From positions 1-44,437 of the forward strand of contig NZ_FRCD01000027.1 in assembly GCF_900142785.1 (NCBI RefSeq): a stretch of DNA of 44,437 nucleotides, read 5' to 3'. This document shows positions 17,137 to 25,425 of the stretch, one piece after another. The DNA comes from Chryseobacterium carnipullorum (lineage in GTDB: Bacteria; Bacteroidota; Bacteroidia; Flavobacteriales; Weeksellaceae). Under the pieces are notes generated by a model. It was not told the origin of the DNA. It saw only the letters and a program-made list of their open reading frames with translations, and ran no database searches. The position numbers were made by a program, and so were the translations under genes. The number at the start of each line of letters is the position of its first letter. The first letter of the stretch is position 1.

Positions 17137-17319
17137 AGTTTAATGGGTTGCAAGAAGTAATTAAGGTGGGTATTGATCAATAATTACTGTGCGGTTTGTG
17201 AAATTGAATATAATCAAATTAAATGAGATAATCGGTGTAATTCTGTGTTTTTTCTTCTTTCAATTGAGTTTAGAGAGGATTATGAACGAAAATTAAATAA
17301 TGCTAAAATTTAAAATCCC

Positions 17320-17327
17320 TAACTTTG
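17320..17327 (+). promoter_or_regulatory. -7 element (TAACTTTG) for the HD phosphohydrolase gene
   Basis: TAACTTTG matches TAnnTTTG and lies 22 bases before the ATG at 17350. Confidence 0.5.
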
Positions 17328-17349
17328 TTTACTAATATCTACCTTTCAA

Positions 17350-18576
17350 ATGCAGAACAAGCTAAAAATCATCAACGACCCTGTTCATGGTTTCATCAGA
17401 ATCCCACACGAAATTTTATTTGACGTTATTGAGCATCCCTATTTTCAAAGGCTCAGAAGAATCGGGCAGACCGGGCTTCTGAATCTGATCTTTCCTGGTG
17501 CCACGCATACGAGATTTCACCACGCACTGGGAGCAATGCATCTGATGTTTACCGCATTGGAAACTCTGCGGCAGAAAGGAATTAAGATCACTGAAGAAGA
17601 AGAAAAAGGAGCCATGCTTGCTATTCTGATGCACGATATCGGGCACGGGCCGTTTTCCCACGCACTGGAAAATATGCTCATGGACGACTGGCATCACGAA
17701 AAACTTTCTCTTTTGTTGATGAATAAATTAAATGAAGAATTTGATGGCCAGCTCTCAGTAGCGATCGAAATGTTTCAGGGTAAATACCACCGGAAGTTCT
17801 TTAATCAGCTGATTTCATCTCAACTGGATGTGGACAGGCTTGACTACCTGAACAGAGATAGCTTTTTCACTGGTGTTTCCGAAGGAAATATTAATACCCA
17901 GAGAATTATTTCGATGATGAATGTTTGTGGTGAAGGCGAACTTGTGATTGATGCGAAAGGAGTATATTCTATTGAAAATTTCCTGACTGCAAGAATGTTT
18001 ATGTACTGGCAGGTGTATTATCATAAGACCTCGGCATTGGCGGAATTTCTTTTGGTTAAAATTCTCGAACGAGCTAAATATCTGGTTTCCAAGGGGATGG
18101 CTCTGCCTGCAGGGGAGAATCTGAAGTATTTTCTGCACCGGGCAAAAAGTTCAGCCACCGATGAGGATATTTATCGGTTTAACCAGCTTGATGATAATGA
18201 TATAATTCATGCGATGAAATCCTGGCAGAATTCAGAAGACTTTATTCTTTCTTATTGGTGCAAATCTGTAATTCAGAGAAATCTTCCGAAAACCGTTATT
18301 TCAACGCGTCCTTTTGATCCGGAATTTGTTGAAGAAAAAATAAAAAAAACTAACGAATTTTTCGGAATTGATAATGGAAAGGAGCTTGTACACGAGATTA
18401 AAAGAAAATTACTGCCTTACGATACCGAAAAGCAACCCATTTATCTTCTTCAGAAAGATGGTCAGAAGATCAGGCTTGAAGAGTCCCAGGACCAGCTTTT
18501 ATCGGGGCTTATGGTGCATAAGACAGCCAGGTATATTCTTACCTTTCCAAGAGATATTTCCCAGATAATTTCTTAA
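17350..18576 (+). CDS. HD-domain phosphohydrolase (dGTPase/SAMHD-like)
   Basis: A 408-residue HD-superfamily phosphohydrolase. The opening KIINDPVHGFIRIPHEIL and PYFQRLRRIGQTGL is the signature of the YdhJ/SAMHD1-like branch. Metal ligands are visible in THTRFHHALG (H53, H57/H58), HDIGHGPFSH (H95-D96) and LDVDRLDYL (about 155-163). By family it may hydrolyse dNTPs to nucleosides and triphosphate or act on a related nucleotide. The catalytic residues are intact and the length is normal. It is upstream of lpxD in the same direction, but lpxD has its own promoter, so they need not share a function. Confidence 0.88.
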   Translation: MQNKLKIINDPVHGFIRIPHEILFDVIEHPYFQRLRRIGQTGLLNLIFPGATHTRFHHALGAMHLMFTALETLRQKGIKITEEEEKGAMLAILMHDIGHGPFSHALENMLMDDWHHEKLSLLLMNKLNEEFDGQLSVAIEMFQGKYHRKFFNQLISSQLDVDRLDYLNRDSFFTGVSEGNINTQRIISMMNVCGEGELVIDAKGVYSIENFLTARMFMYWQVYYHKTSALAEFLLVKILERAKYLVSKGMALPAGENLKYFLHRAKSSATDEDIYRFNQLDDNDIIHAMKSWQNSEDFILSYWCKSVIQRNLPKTVISTRPFDPEFVEEKIKKTNEFFGIDNGKELVHEIKRKLLPYDTEKQPIYLLQKDGQKIRLEESQDQLLSGLMVHKTARYILTFPRDISQIIS

Positions 18577-18613
18577 ATAATATTAAAATTCACGTTCCGA
18601 AAAGCAAAAAATG

Positions 18614-18642
18614 TTTGCGAATTATAGAATTTCTTATCTTTG
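18614..18642 (+). promoter_or_regulatory. Promoter of the lpx genes
   Basis: TTTG (18614-18617) and TATCTTTG (18635-18642) are 17 bases apart. The lpxD ATG at 18649 is only 6 bases after the -7 element, so the mRNA would be almost leaderless. Confidence 0.7.
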
Positions 18643-18648
18643 CAGAAT

Positions 18649-19680
18649 ATGGAATTTACAGCTTCGCAAATTGCAAGTTTTATTGACGGACAAATAATAG
18701 GCGACGAAAGCACGGTTATTACAGGGGTTTCACCAATTGAGAATGGTGAATCAGGGCATCTTTCTTTTATAGCACAGGATCGATTTTCTCATTTTTTAGA
18801 TACCTCTAAATGCTCCGTTATTATTGTTTCGGAAAAACTTATTGATAAAGATAATTACAATCCTACCTTAATTGTTGTAAAGGATGCATACCTTTCTTTC
18901 CAGATCTTAATGAATCTGTATCAGGAAATGCAGGGCAGAAAAGAGGGAATCGAGACCGGTTCTTCTATTCATGATACTGCGGTGATCGGAGAAAAAGTCT
19001 ATATAGGGGCATTTACTTATGTTTCGGAGAAGGCTAAGATTGGAGAAGGATCACAGATTTATCCACATGTGTATATCGGTAAAGGTGTAAAAATTGGTAA
19101 AAACTGTAAAATAGACAGTGGCGCAAGGATTTATGATTACTGCATTATTGGTGACAACTGTGTGATCCACTCCAATACGGTGGTGGGAGGCGACGGATTT
19201 GGTTTTCAGCATACCGCAGAAGGATTCAAAAAAATCCCTCAGCTTGGTAACGTGATTATCGAAGACGACGTAGAAATCGGCTCAAATTGCAGCATTGACA
19301 GAGCCACAATCGGCTCTACCATCATCGGAAAAGGAACGAAGATCGATAATCTGATCCAGATTGCCCATAATGTAAAAATAGGGCAAAACAACGTTATTGC
19401 GGCTCAGGCCGGAATTGCAGGATCTACTACGATCGGAGACTGGAATCAGATCGGAGGTCAGGTTGGCGTGGTAGGCCATATCAAAATTGGTAACCAGGTT
19501 AAAATTCAGGCGCAGAGCGGTGTGAATTCAAACGTAAGTGACAGAGATACACTTTACGGATCTCCGGCAATAAATTATAACGACTATCTTAGAAACTATG
19601 TACATTTCAGAAACTTTACTGAAATCGTACGAAGAATAAATAATCTTGAGGATACCTCAAAAGATAAAACTAATGAGTGA
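18649..19680 (+). CDS. lpxD: UDP-3-O-acylglucosamine N-acyltransferase
   Basis: A 343-residue enzyme of lipid A synthesis that adds the N-linked 3-hydroxyacyl chain to UDP-3-O-acyl-glucosamine. The N-terminal uridine-binding domain (about 1-100) precedes a left-handed beta-helix of hexapeptide repeats. The catalytic His lies in LIQIAHNVKIG (about residue 241). GGDGFGF (about 180-186) is the usual substrate loop. The ATG at 18649 is preferred over the in-frame TTG at 18640, because that TTG lies inside the -7 promoter element. Its stop overlaps lpxC/fabZ by 8 bases, as expected for one operon. Confidence 0.93.
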   Translation: MEFTASQIASFIDGQIIGDESTVITGVSPIENGESGHLSFIAQDRFSHFLDTSKCSVIIVSEKLIDKDNYNPTLIVVKDAYLSFQILMNLYQEMQGRKEGIETGSSIHDTAVIGEKVYIGAFTYVSEKAKIGEGSQIYPHVYIGKGVKIGKNCKIDSGARIYDYCIIGDNCVIHSNTVVGGDGFGFQHTAEGFKKIPQLGNVIIEDDVEIGSNCSIDRATIGSTIIGKGTKIDNLIQIAHNVKIGQNNVIAAQAGIAGSTTIGDWNQIGGQVGVVGHIKIGNQVKIQAQSGVNSNVSDRDTLYGSPAINYNDYLRNYVHFRNFTEIVRRINNLEDTSKDKTNE

Positions 19681-21070
19681 TATGCAAAAAACACTCCAGA
19701 AAGAAGTAACGCTTTCCGGAATTGGCCTTCATACAGGTAAAGAAGTAAAACTTACCATTAAACCTGCTAAAGAAAATACAGGTTTTGTGTTCGTAAGAAC
19801 AGATCTAGAGGGAAGTCCTCAGGTAGAAGCTGATGTTAATTATGTAGTAGCAACAGAAAGAGGAACAACATTAGAGAAACTGGGCGTGAAAATTACTACC
19901 TGTGAGCACCTGTTGGCTGCATTAGTAGGCTGTGATGTAGATAACGCTGTTCTCGAAATGGATGCTTCAGAACCTCCAATTTTAGATGGATCATCAAAAT
20001 TCTTTGTTGAGGCTATTGAAAGTGTAGGGATCGTAGAGCAGAATATAGCCAGAGAATATTTGGTGATCAAAGAAGTGTTGAGCTACTCAGATCCTGCTTC
20101 AGGATCAGAAATTACCATTATTCCTTCCGATACTTACGAAGTGACTACGATGGTAGACTTTGGAACCAAAGTTTTAGGCACCCAAAATGCCACTCTTAAA
20201 AATATTTCAGAATTCAAGGACGAAATTTCTTCTGCAAGAACATTCAGCTTTTTACATGAGCTTGAAATGTTGTTGGATCACGGATTGATCAGAGGAGGAG
20301 ATATTTCTAATGCAATCGTATATGTGGATAAGGATCTTACTCCGGAAACCACTGAGAAATTAAAGAAAGCCTTCGGAAAAGATAATGTTTCTATCAGACC
20401 GAACGGTATTCTTGACAATCTTACCTTAAACTATCCAAACGAAGCAGCGAGACATAAACTACTTGATGTAGTGGGGGATCTGGCTTTGGCTGGTGTAAAA
20501 ATAAAAGGTAAAGTCATTGCAAACAAGCCAGGGCATTATGTAAATACCCAGTTTGCGAAAAAACTGAACCGCCAGTGGAAACTTCAGAAAAAGAAAAACG
20601 TGCCAGATTTTGACCTTACCAAAGAACCTGTTTTTGATATCAACGGGATCATGCGTCTTATGCCTCATAGACCACCGTTCCTATTGATTGACAAAATTCT
20701 TGAACTTTCAGATTCTCATGTGGTAGGTTTGAAAAATGTAACGATGAATGAGCCTTTCTTTGTAGGACATTTCCCTAAGGAGCCTGTAATGCCTGGAGTA
20801 CTTCAGGTAGAAGCTTTGGCACAGACGGGAGGAATTCTTGTATTGGCAAGTGTTCCGGATCCGGAAAACTATTCTACGTATTTTATCAAAATAGATAAAG
20901 TGAAATTCAAGAAAAAAGTAGTTCCGGGGGATACTATTATTTTCAAAATTGAATTGATAGAACCCATCAGAAGAGGAATTGTACATATGCAGGGTTATGG
21001 ATATGTAGGAGGTACCGTGGTGGTAGAAGCAGAGTTAATGGCTCAAGTTGCAAAAAATAAAGTTGATTAA
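19673..21070 (+). CDS. lpxC/fabZ: Bifunctional UDP-3-O-acyl-GlcNAc deacetylase / 3-hydroxyacyl-ACP dehydratase
   Basis: A 465-residue fusion typical of Bacteroidetes. Residues 1-300 are LpxC, the zinc deacetylase that commits lipid A synthesis: CEHLLAAL gives H79, and RHKLLDVVGD gives H261 and D265, the three zinc ligands. Residues about 320-465 are FabZ, the fatty-acid synthesis dehydratase: PHRPPFLLIDKI, GHFPKEPVMPG with catalytic H366, and QVEALAQTGG with E380. Joining both competing users of 3-hydroxyacyl-ACP in one chain may balance lipid A against fatty acids (inference). The ATG at 19673 overlaps the lpxD stop; a second ATG at 19682 is possible. Confidence 0.95.
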   Translation: MSDMQKTLQKEVTLSGIGLHTGKEVKLTIKPAKENTGFVFVRTDLEGSPQVEADVNYVVATERGTTLEKLGVKITTCEHLLAALVGCDVDNAVLEMDASEPPILDGSSKFFVEAIESVGIVEQNIAREYLVIKEVLSYSDPASGSEITIIPSDTYEVTTMVDFGTKVLGTQNATLKNISEFKDEISSARTFSFLHELEMLLDHGLIRGGDISNAIVYVDKDLTPETTEKLKKAFGKDNVSIRPNGILDNLTLNYPNEAARHKLLDVVGDLALAGVKIKGKVIANKPGHYVNTQFAKKLNRQWKLQKKKNVPDFDLTKEPVFDINGIMRLMPHRPPFLLIDKILELSDSHVVGLKNVTMNEPFFVGHFPKEPVMPGVLQVEALAQTGGILVLASVPDPENYSTYFIKIDKVKFKKKVVPGDTIIFKIELIEPIRRGIVHMQGYGYVGGTVVVEAELMAQVAKNKVD

Positions 21071-21865
21071 ATGATTCATCAATTAGCCGCCGTAGATAAA
21101 CGCGCAAAAATCAGCAAAAATGTTATTGTAGAACCTTTTACTACAATTGCAGGGGACGTGGAAATAGGAGAAGGAACCTGGATCGGACCGAATGTTACCA
21201 TCATGGATGGAGCAAGAATAGGAAAAGATTGTAAAATTTTTCCGGGAACCGTCATCTCTGCCATCCCTCAGGATCTGAAATTTGACGGGGAAGACACACA
21301 AACCATTATTGGTGATAATACCACTTTGAGAGAATGTGTCACGGTCAACAGAGGAACCAAAGCGTTAGGATTTACCAGAGTCGGCAGCAATTGCCTTATT
21401 ATGGCAACTTCTCACATTGCACATGACTGTATCATTGGAGATAATGTCATCATTGCTAACGGATGTGGTATTGCAGGACATGTAGAAATAGGTGATTTTA
21501 CCGTAATGGGAGGATTATCCGCAGTACAGCAGTTTGGCAAAATCGGAAAGCATACCATGATCTCCGGAGGATCTCTGATCAGAAAAGATATTCCACCTTA
21601 CGTAAAAGTAGCTAGAGACCCGATTTCTTATGCGGGGATCAATTCCGTAGGATTACGAAGAAGAGGATACTCCAACGAGAAAATCTTTGAAATTCAAAAA
21701 ATATACAGAGCTATTTTCCAGATGAAGATGAACGTTTCACAGGCCTTGGCATTTATTGAAAAAGAGATGCTTCCAACGGCTGAAAGAGACGAAATCCTTC
21801 AGTTTATCCAAAACTCTCCGAGAGGTATTGTAAAAGGATACGGAACCAGTAAGGAAAGCAATTAA
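21071..21865 (+). CDS. lpxA: UDP-N-acetylglucosamine acyltransferase
   Basis: A 264-residue left-handed beta-helix enzyme for the first lipid A step, transferring a 3-hydroxyacyl chain from ACP to UDP-GlcNAc. Hexapeptide repeats run from residue 1 to about 190. The catalytic His is in SHIAHDC (about residue 119-121), with the usual RECVTVNRGT segment (about 91-100). The helical C-terminal domain contains NSVGLRRRGYSNEKI. The ATG directly abuts the lpxC/fabZ stop. The length matches the family. Confidence 0.95.
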   Translation: MIHQLAAVDKRAKISKNVIVEPFTTIAGDVEIGEGTWIGPNVTIMDGARIGKDCKIFPGTVISAIPQDLKFDGEDTQTIIGDNTTLRECVTVNRGTKALGFTRVGSNCLIMATSHIAHDCIIGDNVIIANGCGIAGHVEIGDFTVMGGLSAVQQFGKIGKHTMISGGSLIRKDIPPYVKVARDPISYAGINSVGLRRRGYSNEKIFEIQKIYRAIFQMKMNVSQALAFIEKEMLPTAERDEILQFIQNSPRGIVKGYGTSKESN

Positions 21866-21925
21866 AAAAAGAGGCAAATTAAATAGGCCCTCATAAAAAC
21901 TAAAAATAAAAGATAACATAAATTA

Positions 21926-22489
21926 ATGGCAACAAGTAACGATATAAGAAAAGGACTTTGCATCGAATTTAGCAATGATATTTTCAAAGTAGTTGAATTT
22001 ATGCACGTAAAGCCTGGGAAAGGACCAGCTTTCGTAAGAACAAAACTAAAATCAGTAACCAACGGAAAAGTACTTGATAATACCTTCTCTGCTGGACACA
22101 AAATTGATGAAGTAAAAGTAATCACCAGAAAATTCCAGTATCTTTATGATGATGAGAATGGGTTCCACTTCATGAATAATGATGATTTCTCTCAGCTATA
22201 CTTAGATAAAGAAATGATCGAAAACGCTCAGTTTATGAAAGCTGGTGAAGAAGTAACGATCATTCTGAAAGAAGTTGACGAAACTCCACTTTCTGCCGAA
22301 CTTCCTCAGTCTGTGTATCTGGAAGTAATTGAAGCTGATCCGGGTATCAAAGGAAATACAGCAACGAATGCTCTTAAAAATGCCATCGTTGAAACAGGAG
22401 CAAGAGTAAATGTTCCTTTGTTCATCGAGCCGGGAGATAAGATCAAAGTAAATACTGAAGACGGTAGCTACTTGGAAAGAGTAAAATAA
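21926..22489 (+). CDS. efp: Translation elongation factor P
   Basis: A 187-residue three-domain beta-barrel factor that relieves ribosome stalling at polyproline stretches by contacting the P-site tRNA. The tip loop of domain I reads VKPGKGPAF with Lys32, the residue that is modified in other species; the modifying enzymes are not in the window. Domain III ends with GARVNVPLFIEPGDKIKV, the EF-P signature region, and a terminal DGSYLERVK. The length is normal. It lies 60 bases after lpxA, within the run of lipid A genes, and is followed by a terminator-like hairpin. Confidence 0.95.
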   Translation: MATSNDIRKGLCIEFSNDIFKVVEFMHVKPGKGPAFVRTKLKSVTNGKVLDNTFSAGHKIDEVKVITRKFQYLYDDENGFHFMNNDDFSQLYLDKEMIENAQFMKAGEEVTIILKEVDETPLSAELPQSVYLEVIEADPGIKGNTATNALKNAIVETGARVNVPLFIEPGDKIKVNTEDGSYLERVK

Positions 22490-22505
22490 TAATTAAAATT
22501 TACAT

Positions 22506-22545
22506 AAATTCGGTTTGCATTAGCAGTCCGAATTTTGTTTTTATA
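22506..22545 (+). terminator. Terminator-like hairpin after efp
   Basis: AAATTCGG (22506-22513) pairs with CCGAATTT (22528-22535). An inner TGC/GCA stem lies in the loop, and the structure is followed by TGTTTTTAT. Confidence 0.6.
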
Positions 22546-22561
22546 AGAAAAATCCATTGTT

Positions 22562-23464
22562 ATGAGATTCCATTCTCCGCAAAAGCTCAAATCGATTGCC
22601 GATCTAATAGGCTCGGAATTTGTTGGTCCGGAAGACTTTGAAGTATTGGGAACCAATGAGATTCACATGGTAAAACCAGGTGATATTGTTTTTGTCAACC
22701 ATCCGAAATATTACGATAAAGCACTGAATTCTGCCGCTACCATTATTTTGATCGACAAAAAGGTAGATTGTCCGGAAGGAAAAGCTCTTTTGGTTTCTAA
22801 TGATCCTTTCAGAGACTTCAATAAGATTAATACTCACTTTACGAGAATATATAATTTCACGGAAGAACTCCATGATGTTGAAATAGGAGAAGGGACCAAA
22901 ATCCACTCTTCTGCAGTCATTGGAAATAATGTGAAGATTGGAAAAAACAGCCTTATCTTTCCTAATGTGGTGATCGGCGACAGAACCGAAATCGGCGATA
23001 ATGTCATCATTCAGTCAGGAACTGTTTTGGGAGGTGATGCTTTCTATTACAGAAAACTAAACGGAAATTTTGACCGTCTGATTTCTGTGGGAAATGTGGT
23101 TGTTGAAAACAATGTAGAGATCGGAAATAACTGTACGATCGACAGGGGGGTTACCGATTCAACGGTCATCGGAGAAGGGTCGGTTTTAGATAATCAGATT
23201 CAGATCGGACACGATACGGTGATCGGAAAAAAATGTTTAATTGCCTCTCAGGTAGGAATTGCTGGCTGCTGTATCATCGGTGACGAAGTGACTCTTTGGG
23301 GACAAGTCGGCATCGCTTCCGGTAATACAATTGAGGGTGGATCTGTTCTTCTTGGTAAAACCGGAGTGAACAGAGATCTTAAAAAAGGGACCTATATCGG
23401 TATGTTTGCAGAGGATTTTAAAGGCTATCTGAAAAAAGAAGTAAAGCTGAGAAATCTCAAATAA
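22562..23464 (+). CDS. LpxD-like N-acyltransferase paralogue
   Basis: A 300-residue hexapeptide acyltransferase resembling LpxD, which is already encoded at 18649. It has a short N-terminal uridine-domain-like part with ADLIGSEFVG and MVKPGDIVFVNHPKYYDKAL. The beta-helix then carries GGDAFYY in place of GGDGFGF, and IQIGHDTVIG keeps the His at the catalytic position. The C-terminal helix is short (YIGMFAEDFKGYLKKE). Conserved residues suggest an active acyltransferase. The altered substrate loop hints at a different acyl chain or sugar acceptor. It lies downstream of efp, separated by a hairpin. Confidence 0.82.
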   Translation: MRFHSPQKLKSIADLIGSEFVGPEDFEVLGTNEIHMVKPGDIVFVNHPKYYDKALNSAATIILIDKKVDCPEGKALLVSNDPFRDFNKINTHFTRIYNFTEELHDVEIGEGTKIHSSAVIGNNVKIGKNSLIFPNVVIGDRTEIGDNVIIQSGTVLGGDAFYYRKLNGNFDRLISVGNVVVENNVEIGNNCTIDRGVTDSTVIGEGSVLDNQIQIGHDTVIGKKCLIASQVGIAGCCIIGDEVTLWGQVGIASGNTIEGGSVLLGKTGVNRDLKKGTYIGMFAEDFKGYLKKEVKLRNLK

Positions 23465-23478
23465 ACAATTCTCTTGGT

Positions 23479-23512
23479 TTTGTCCAAAATCAAAGAAAAA
23501 TAAGTAAATTTG
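23479..23512 (+). promoter_or_regulatory. Promoter of sucD
   Basis: TTTG (23479-23482) and TAAATTTG (23505-23512) are separated by 22 bases. The ATG is at 23556. Confidence 0.65.
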
Positions 23513-23555
23513 TGAGCATTAATAAAATATTTAAATAAATTAAAACATCAATAAA

Positions 23556-24428
23556 ATGTCAATTTTAGTAAACAAAGATTCTAAAGTAATTGTACAAGGA
23601 TTTACAGGGAACGAAGGTACTTTCCACGCTGGTCAGATGATTGAATACGGAACCAACGTAGTAGGAGGGGTAACTCCAGGAAAAGGAGGAACTGAGCACT
23701 TAGGAAAGCCTGTATTTAATACAGTAGCTGACGCTGTTGAAAAAGCTGGAGCAAACGTAAGTATCATTTTCGTACCACCTGCATTTGCTGCAGATGCGAT
23801 CATGGAAGCTGCTGAAGCTGGGATCAAAGTGATTGTATGTATTACTGAAGGTATTCCTGTAGCGGATATGGTGAAAGTAAAATCTTACATCGCTGACAGA
23901 GACTGCAGACTAATCGGTCCAAACTGTCCGGGAATTATTACTTCTGAAGAAGCTAAAATTGGTATTATGCCAGGATTCGTTTTCAAAAAAGGTAAAGTAG
24001 GTATCGTTTCAAAATCAGGTACTCTTACTTACGAAGCTGCTGATCAGGTAGTAAAAGCCGGTTACGGTGTTTCTACAGCAATCGGTATCGGTGGTGACCC
24101 AATTATTGGAACAACTACAAGAGAAGCTCTTGAATTATTTATCAATGACCCTGAAACTGAAGCGGTAGTAATGATCGGTGAAATTGGTGGTGGACTGGAA
24201 GCTGAAGCGGCAAGATGGTACAAAGCTAGTGGATCTACTAAGCCAGTCGTAGGATTTATTGCTGGACAAACTGCTCCTAAAGGTAGAACAATGGGACACG
24301 CAGGGGCTATCGTAGGAGGTGATGAAGATACAGCTCAGGCAAAAATGGAGATCATGAGAGAAAACGGAATCAACGTTGTAGATTCTCCAGCTGATATCGG
24401 TGTTACTGTTGCAAAAGTTCTAGGATAA
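23556..24428 (+). CDS. sucD: Succinyl-CoA synthetase (ADP/GDP-forming) alpha subunit
   Basis: A 290-residue TCA-cycle enzyme subunit that binds CoA and carries the phosphohistidine intermediate. The N-terminal CoA-binding Rossmann domain shows VQGFTGNEGTFHAGQMIEYG and IGPNCPGII. The ligase domain has SKSGTLTYEAADQ and GEIGG, and the active His is H248 in TMGHAGAIVGG. The length matches the family. The beta subunit gene sucC is not adjacent, as is usual in Flavobacteriia. A PorT-like gene follows after 22 bases and may share the transcript. Confidence 0.95.
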   Translation: MSILVNKDSKVIVQGFTGNEGTFHAGQMIEYGTNVVGGVTPGKGGTEHLGKPVFNTVADAVEKAGANVSIIFVPPAFAADAIMEAAEAGIKVIVCITEGIPVADMVKVKSYIADRDCRLIGPNCPGIITSEEAKIGIMPGFVFKKGKVGIVSKSGTLTYEAADQVVKAGYGVSTAIGIGGDPIIGTTTREALELFINDPETEAVVMIGEIGGGLEAEAARWYKASGSTKPVVGFIAGQTAPKGRTMGHAGAIVGGDEDTAQAKMEIMRENGINVVDSPADIGVTVAKVLG

Positions 24429-24450
24429 TAGCTATACAAAAACAAAACAT

Positions 24451-25119
24451 ATGAAAAAACTTTTATTAACCTCAGCATTGGCCCTTTCAACTCTGTCGTT
24501 TGCCCAAATCGACTTTTCTAATACAAGATTCGGTGTCACGGCAGGAGGTAACTATTCCAGAGTAAGAAATGCCCATAACCCTTCTGGTCCCAGATACGCC
24601 TTTCAGGGTGGAGCTTTAGCTCTTATCCCGGTAGGAAAAGCAAACCAGTTCTATATACAACCGGAAGTCGTGTATTACGGTGCAGGAGAAACCGGAAAAG
24701 ATAAAGATGCTAAAGGAAAAGATGGTTATGATGCTGTATATGGTAACAATTATCTGAGCGTACCTGTCTATTTTAAAGGATATTTTTCTGAAGCTGAATC
24801 AGAATTCTTTGGAATGATCGGTCCTAGATTTAACTTTCTGATGAATCAGAATGTTAAAAACGCACCGGTAGGAAGACCCTATTATGATCCGGATGTTACC
24901 GATCCTTTATATCCTTCAGTAAGCGGTAAAGCAGCAAGCTTTAATTTCGCCCTTGGATTAGGAGTAGGCTATAGTTATAAGAGACAACTGGAACTCACTC
25001 TTAAATATGATCTTGGTCTTTCAGATACCTATCCTGATCTTGCTAAAGAAAAGGGTGGTACCACTAAAGGCAAGTCTGAGCAGGTAATGAGCTTGAGCTT
25101 AAGCTATATTTTCAAATAG
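24451..25119 (+). CDS. Outer-membrane beta-barrel protein, PorT-like family
   Basis: A 222-residue exported protein with a signal peptide (MKKLLLTSALALSTLSFA). The mature chain shows alternating amphipathic strands (RFGVTAGGNYSRV, QFYIQPEVVYYGAG, YLSVPVYFKGYF, EFFGMIGPRFNFLMN, LELTLKYDLGLSD) and ends in an aromatic residue before the terminal Lys (LSLSYIFK), as barrels often do. It fits the porin/PorT family 8-strand barrel. The substrate or partner is unknown. True PorT is a T9SS component, but this broad family also includes many unrelated small barrels. A strong terminator follows. Confidence 0.82.
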   Translation: MKKLLLTSALALSTLSFAQIDFSNTRFGVTAGGNYSRVRNAHNPSGPRYAFQGGALALIPVGKANQFYIQPEVVYYGAGETGKDKDAKGKDGYDAVYGNNYLSVPVYFKGYFSEAESEFFGMIGPRFNFLMNQNVKNAPVGRPYYDPDVTDPLYPSVSGKAASFNFALGLGVGYSYKRQLELTLKYDLGLSDTYPDLAKEKGGTTKGKSEQVMSLSLSYIFK

Positions 25120-25141
25120 AATAACTCGTTATTCAACGATA

Positions 25142-25180
25142 AAAAATCCCGGAAATTGAATTTTCCGGGATTTTTGTTTT
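25142..25180 (+). terminator. Rho-independent terminator after the beta-barrel gene
   Basis: AAAAATCCCGGAAA (25142-25155) pairs with TTTCCGGGATTTTT (25162-25175), followed by GTTTT. Confidence 0.9.
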
Positions 25181-25425
25181 ATATGACTAAAATTTGTCAG
25201 TAAATCTATCTATAGTGGCCTAGGAAGCTGTAGCGTTAAAAAAATTAAATCTTGATCCGTTAAAAAATTACCACTGTTTGAGTGCGGGTAGAATATTGAG
25301 TGGAAGAAGCACCAGTAAATCCGCACGAGTTTTGGGAATTTTAGGAGCAAGTTTTAATTTTTAGCGGAAGATTCCAGCCTTGAACTTTTGGTTCACTTTG
25401 TTTCAAGACAAAAGAACTTTTAGAC
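25181..25425. repeat. Non-coding stretch with repeat-like composition
   Basis: No open frame fits a gene. At the right end TGAAC (25381-25385) pairs with GTTCA (25391-25395), and CTTTTG/CAAAAG pairs in the same segment. The text in 25265-25410 (ACTGTTTGAG, GCACGAGTTTTGGG, CAGCCTTGAACTTTTGG) resembles degenerate intergenic repeats I associate with Chryseobacterium genomes. Other copies are not seen in this window, so the repeat call is an inference. Confidence 0.3.
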
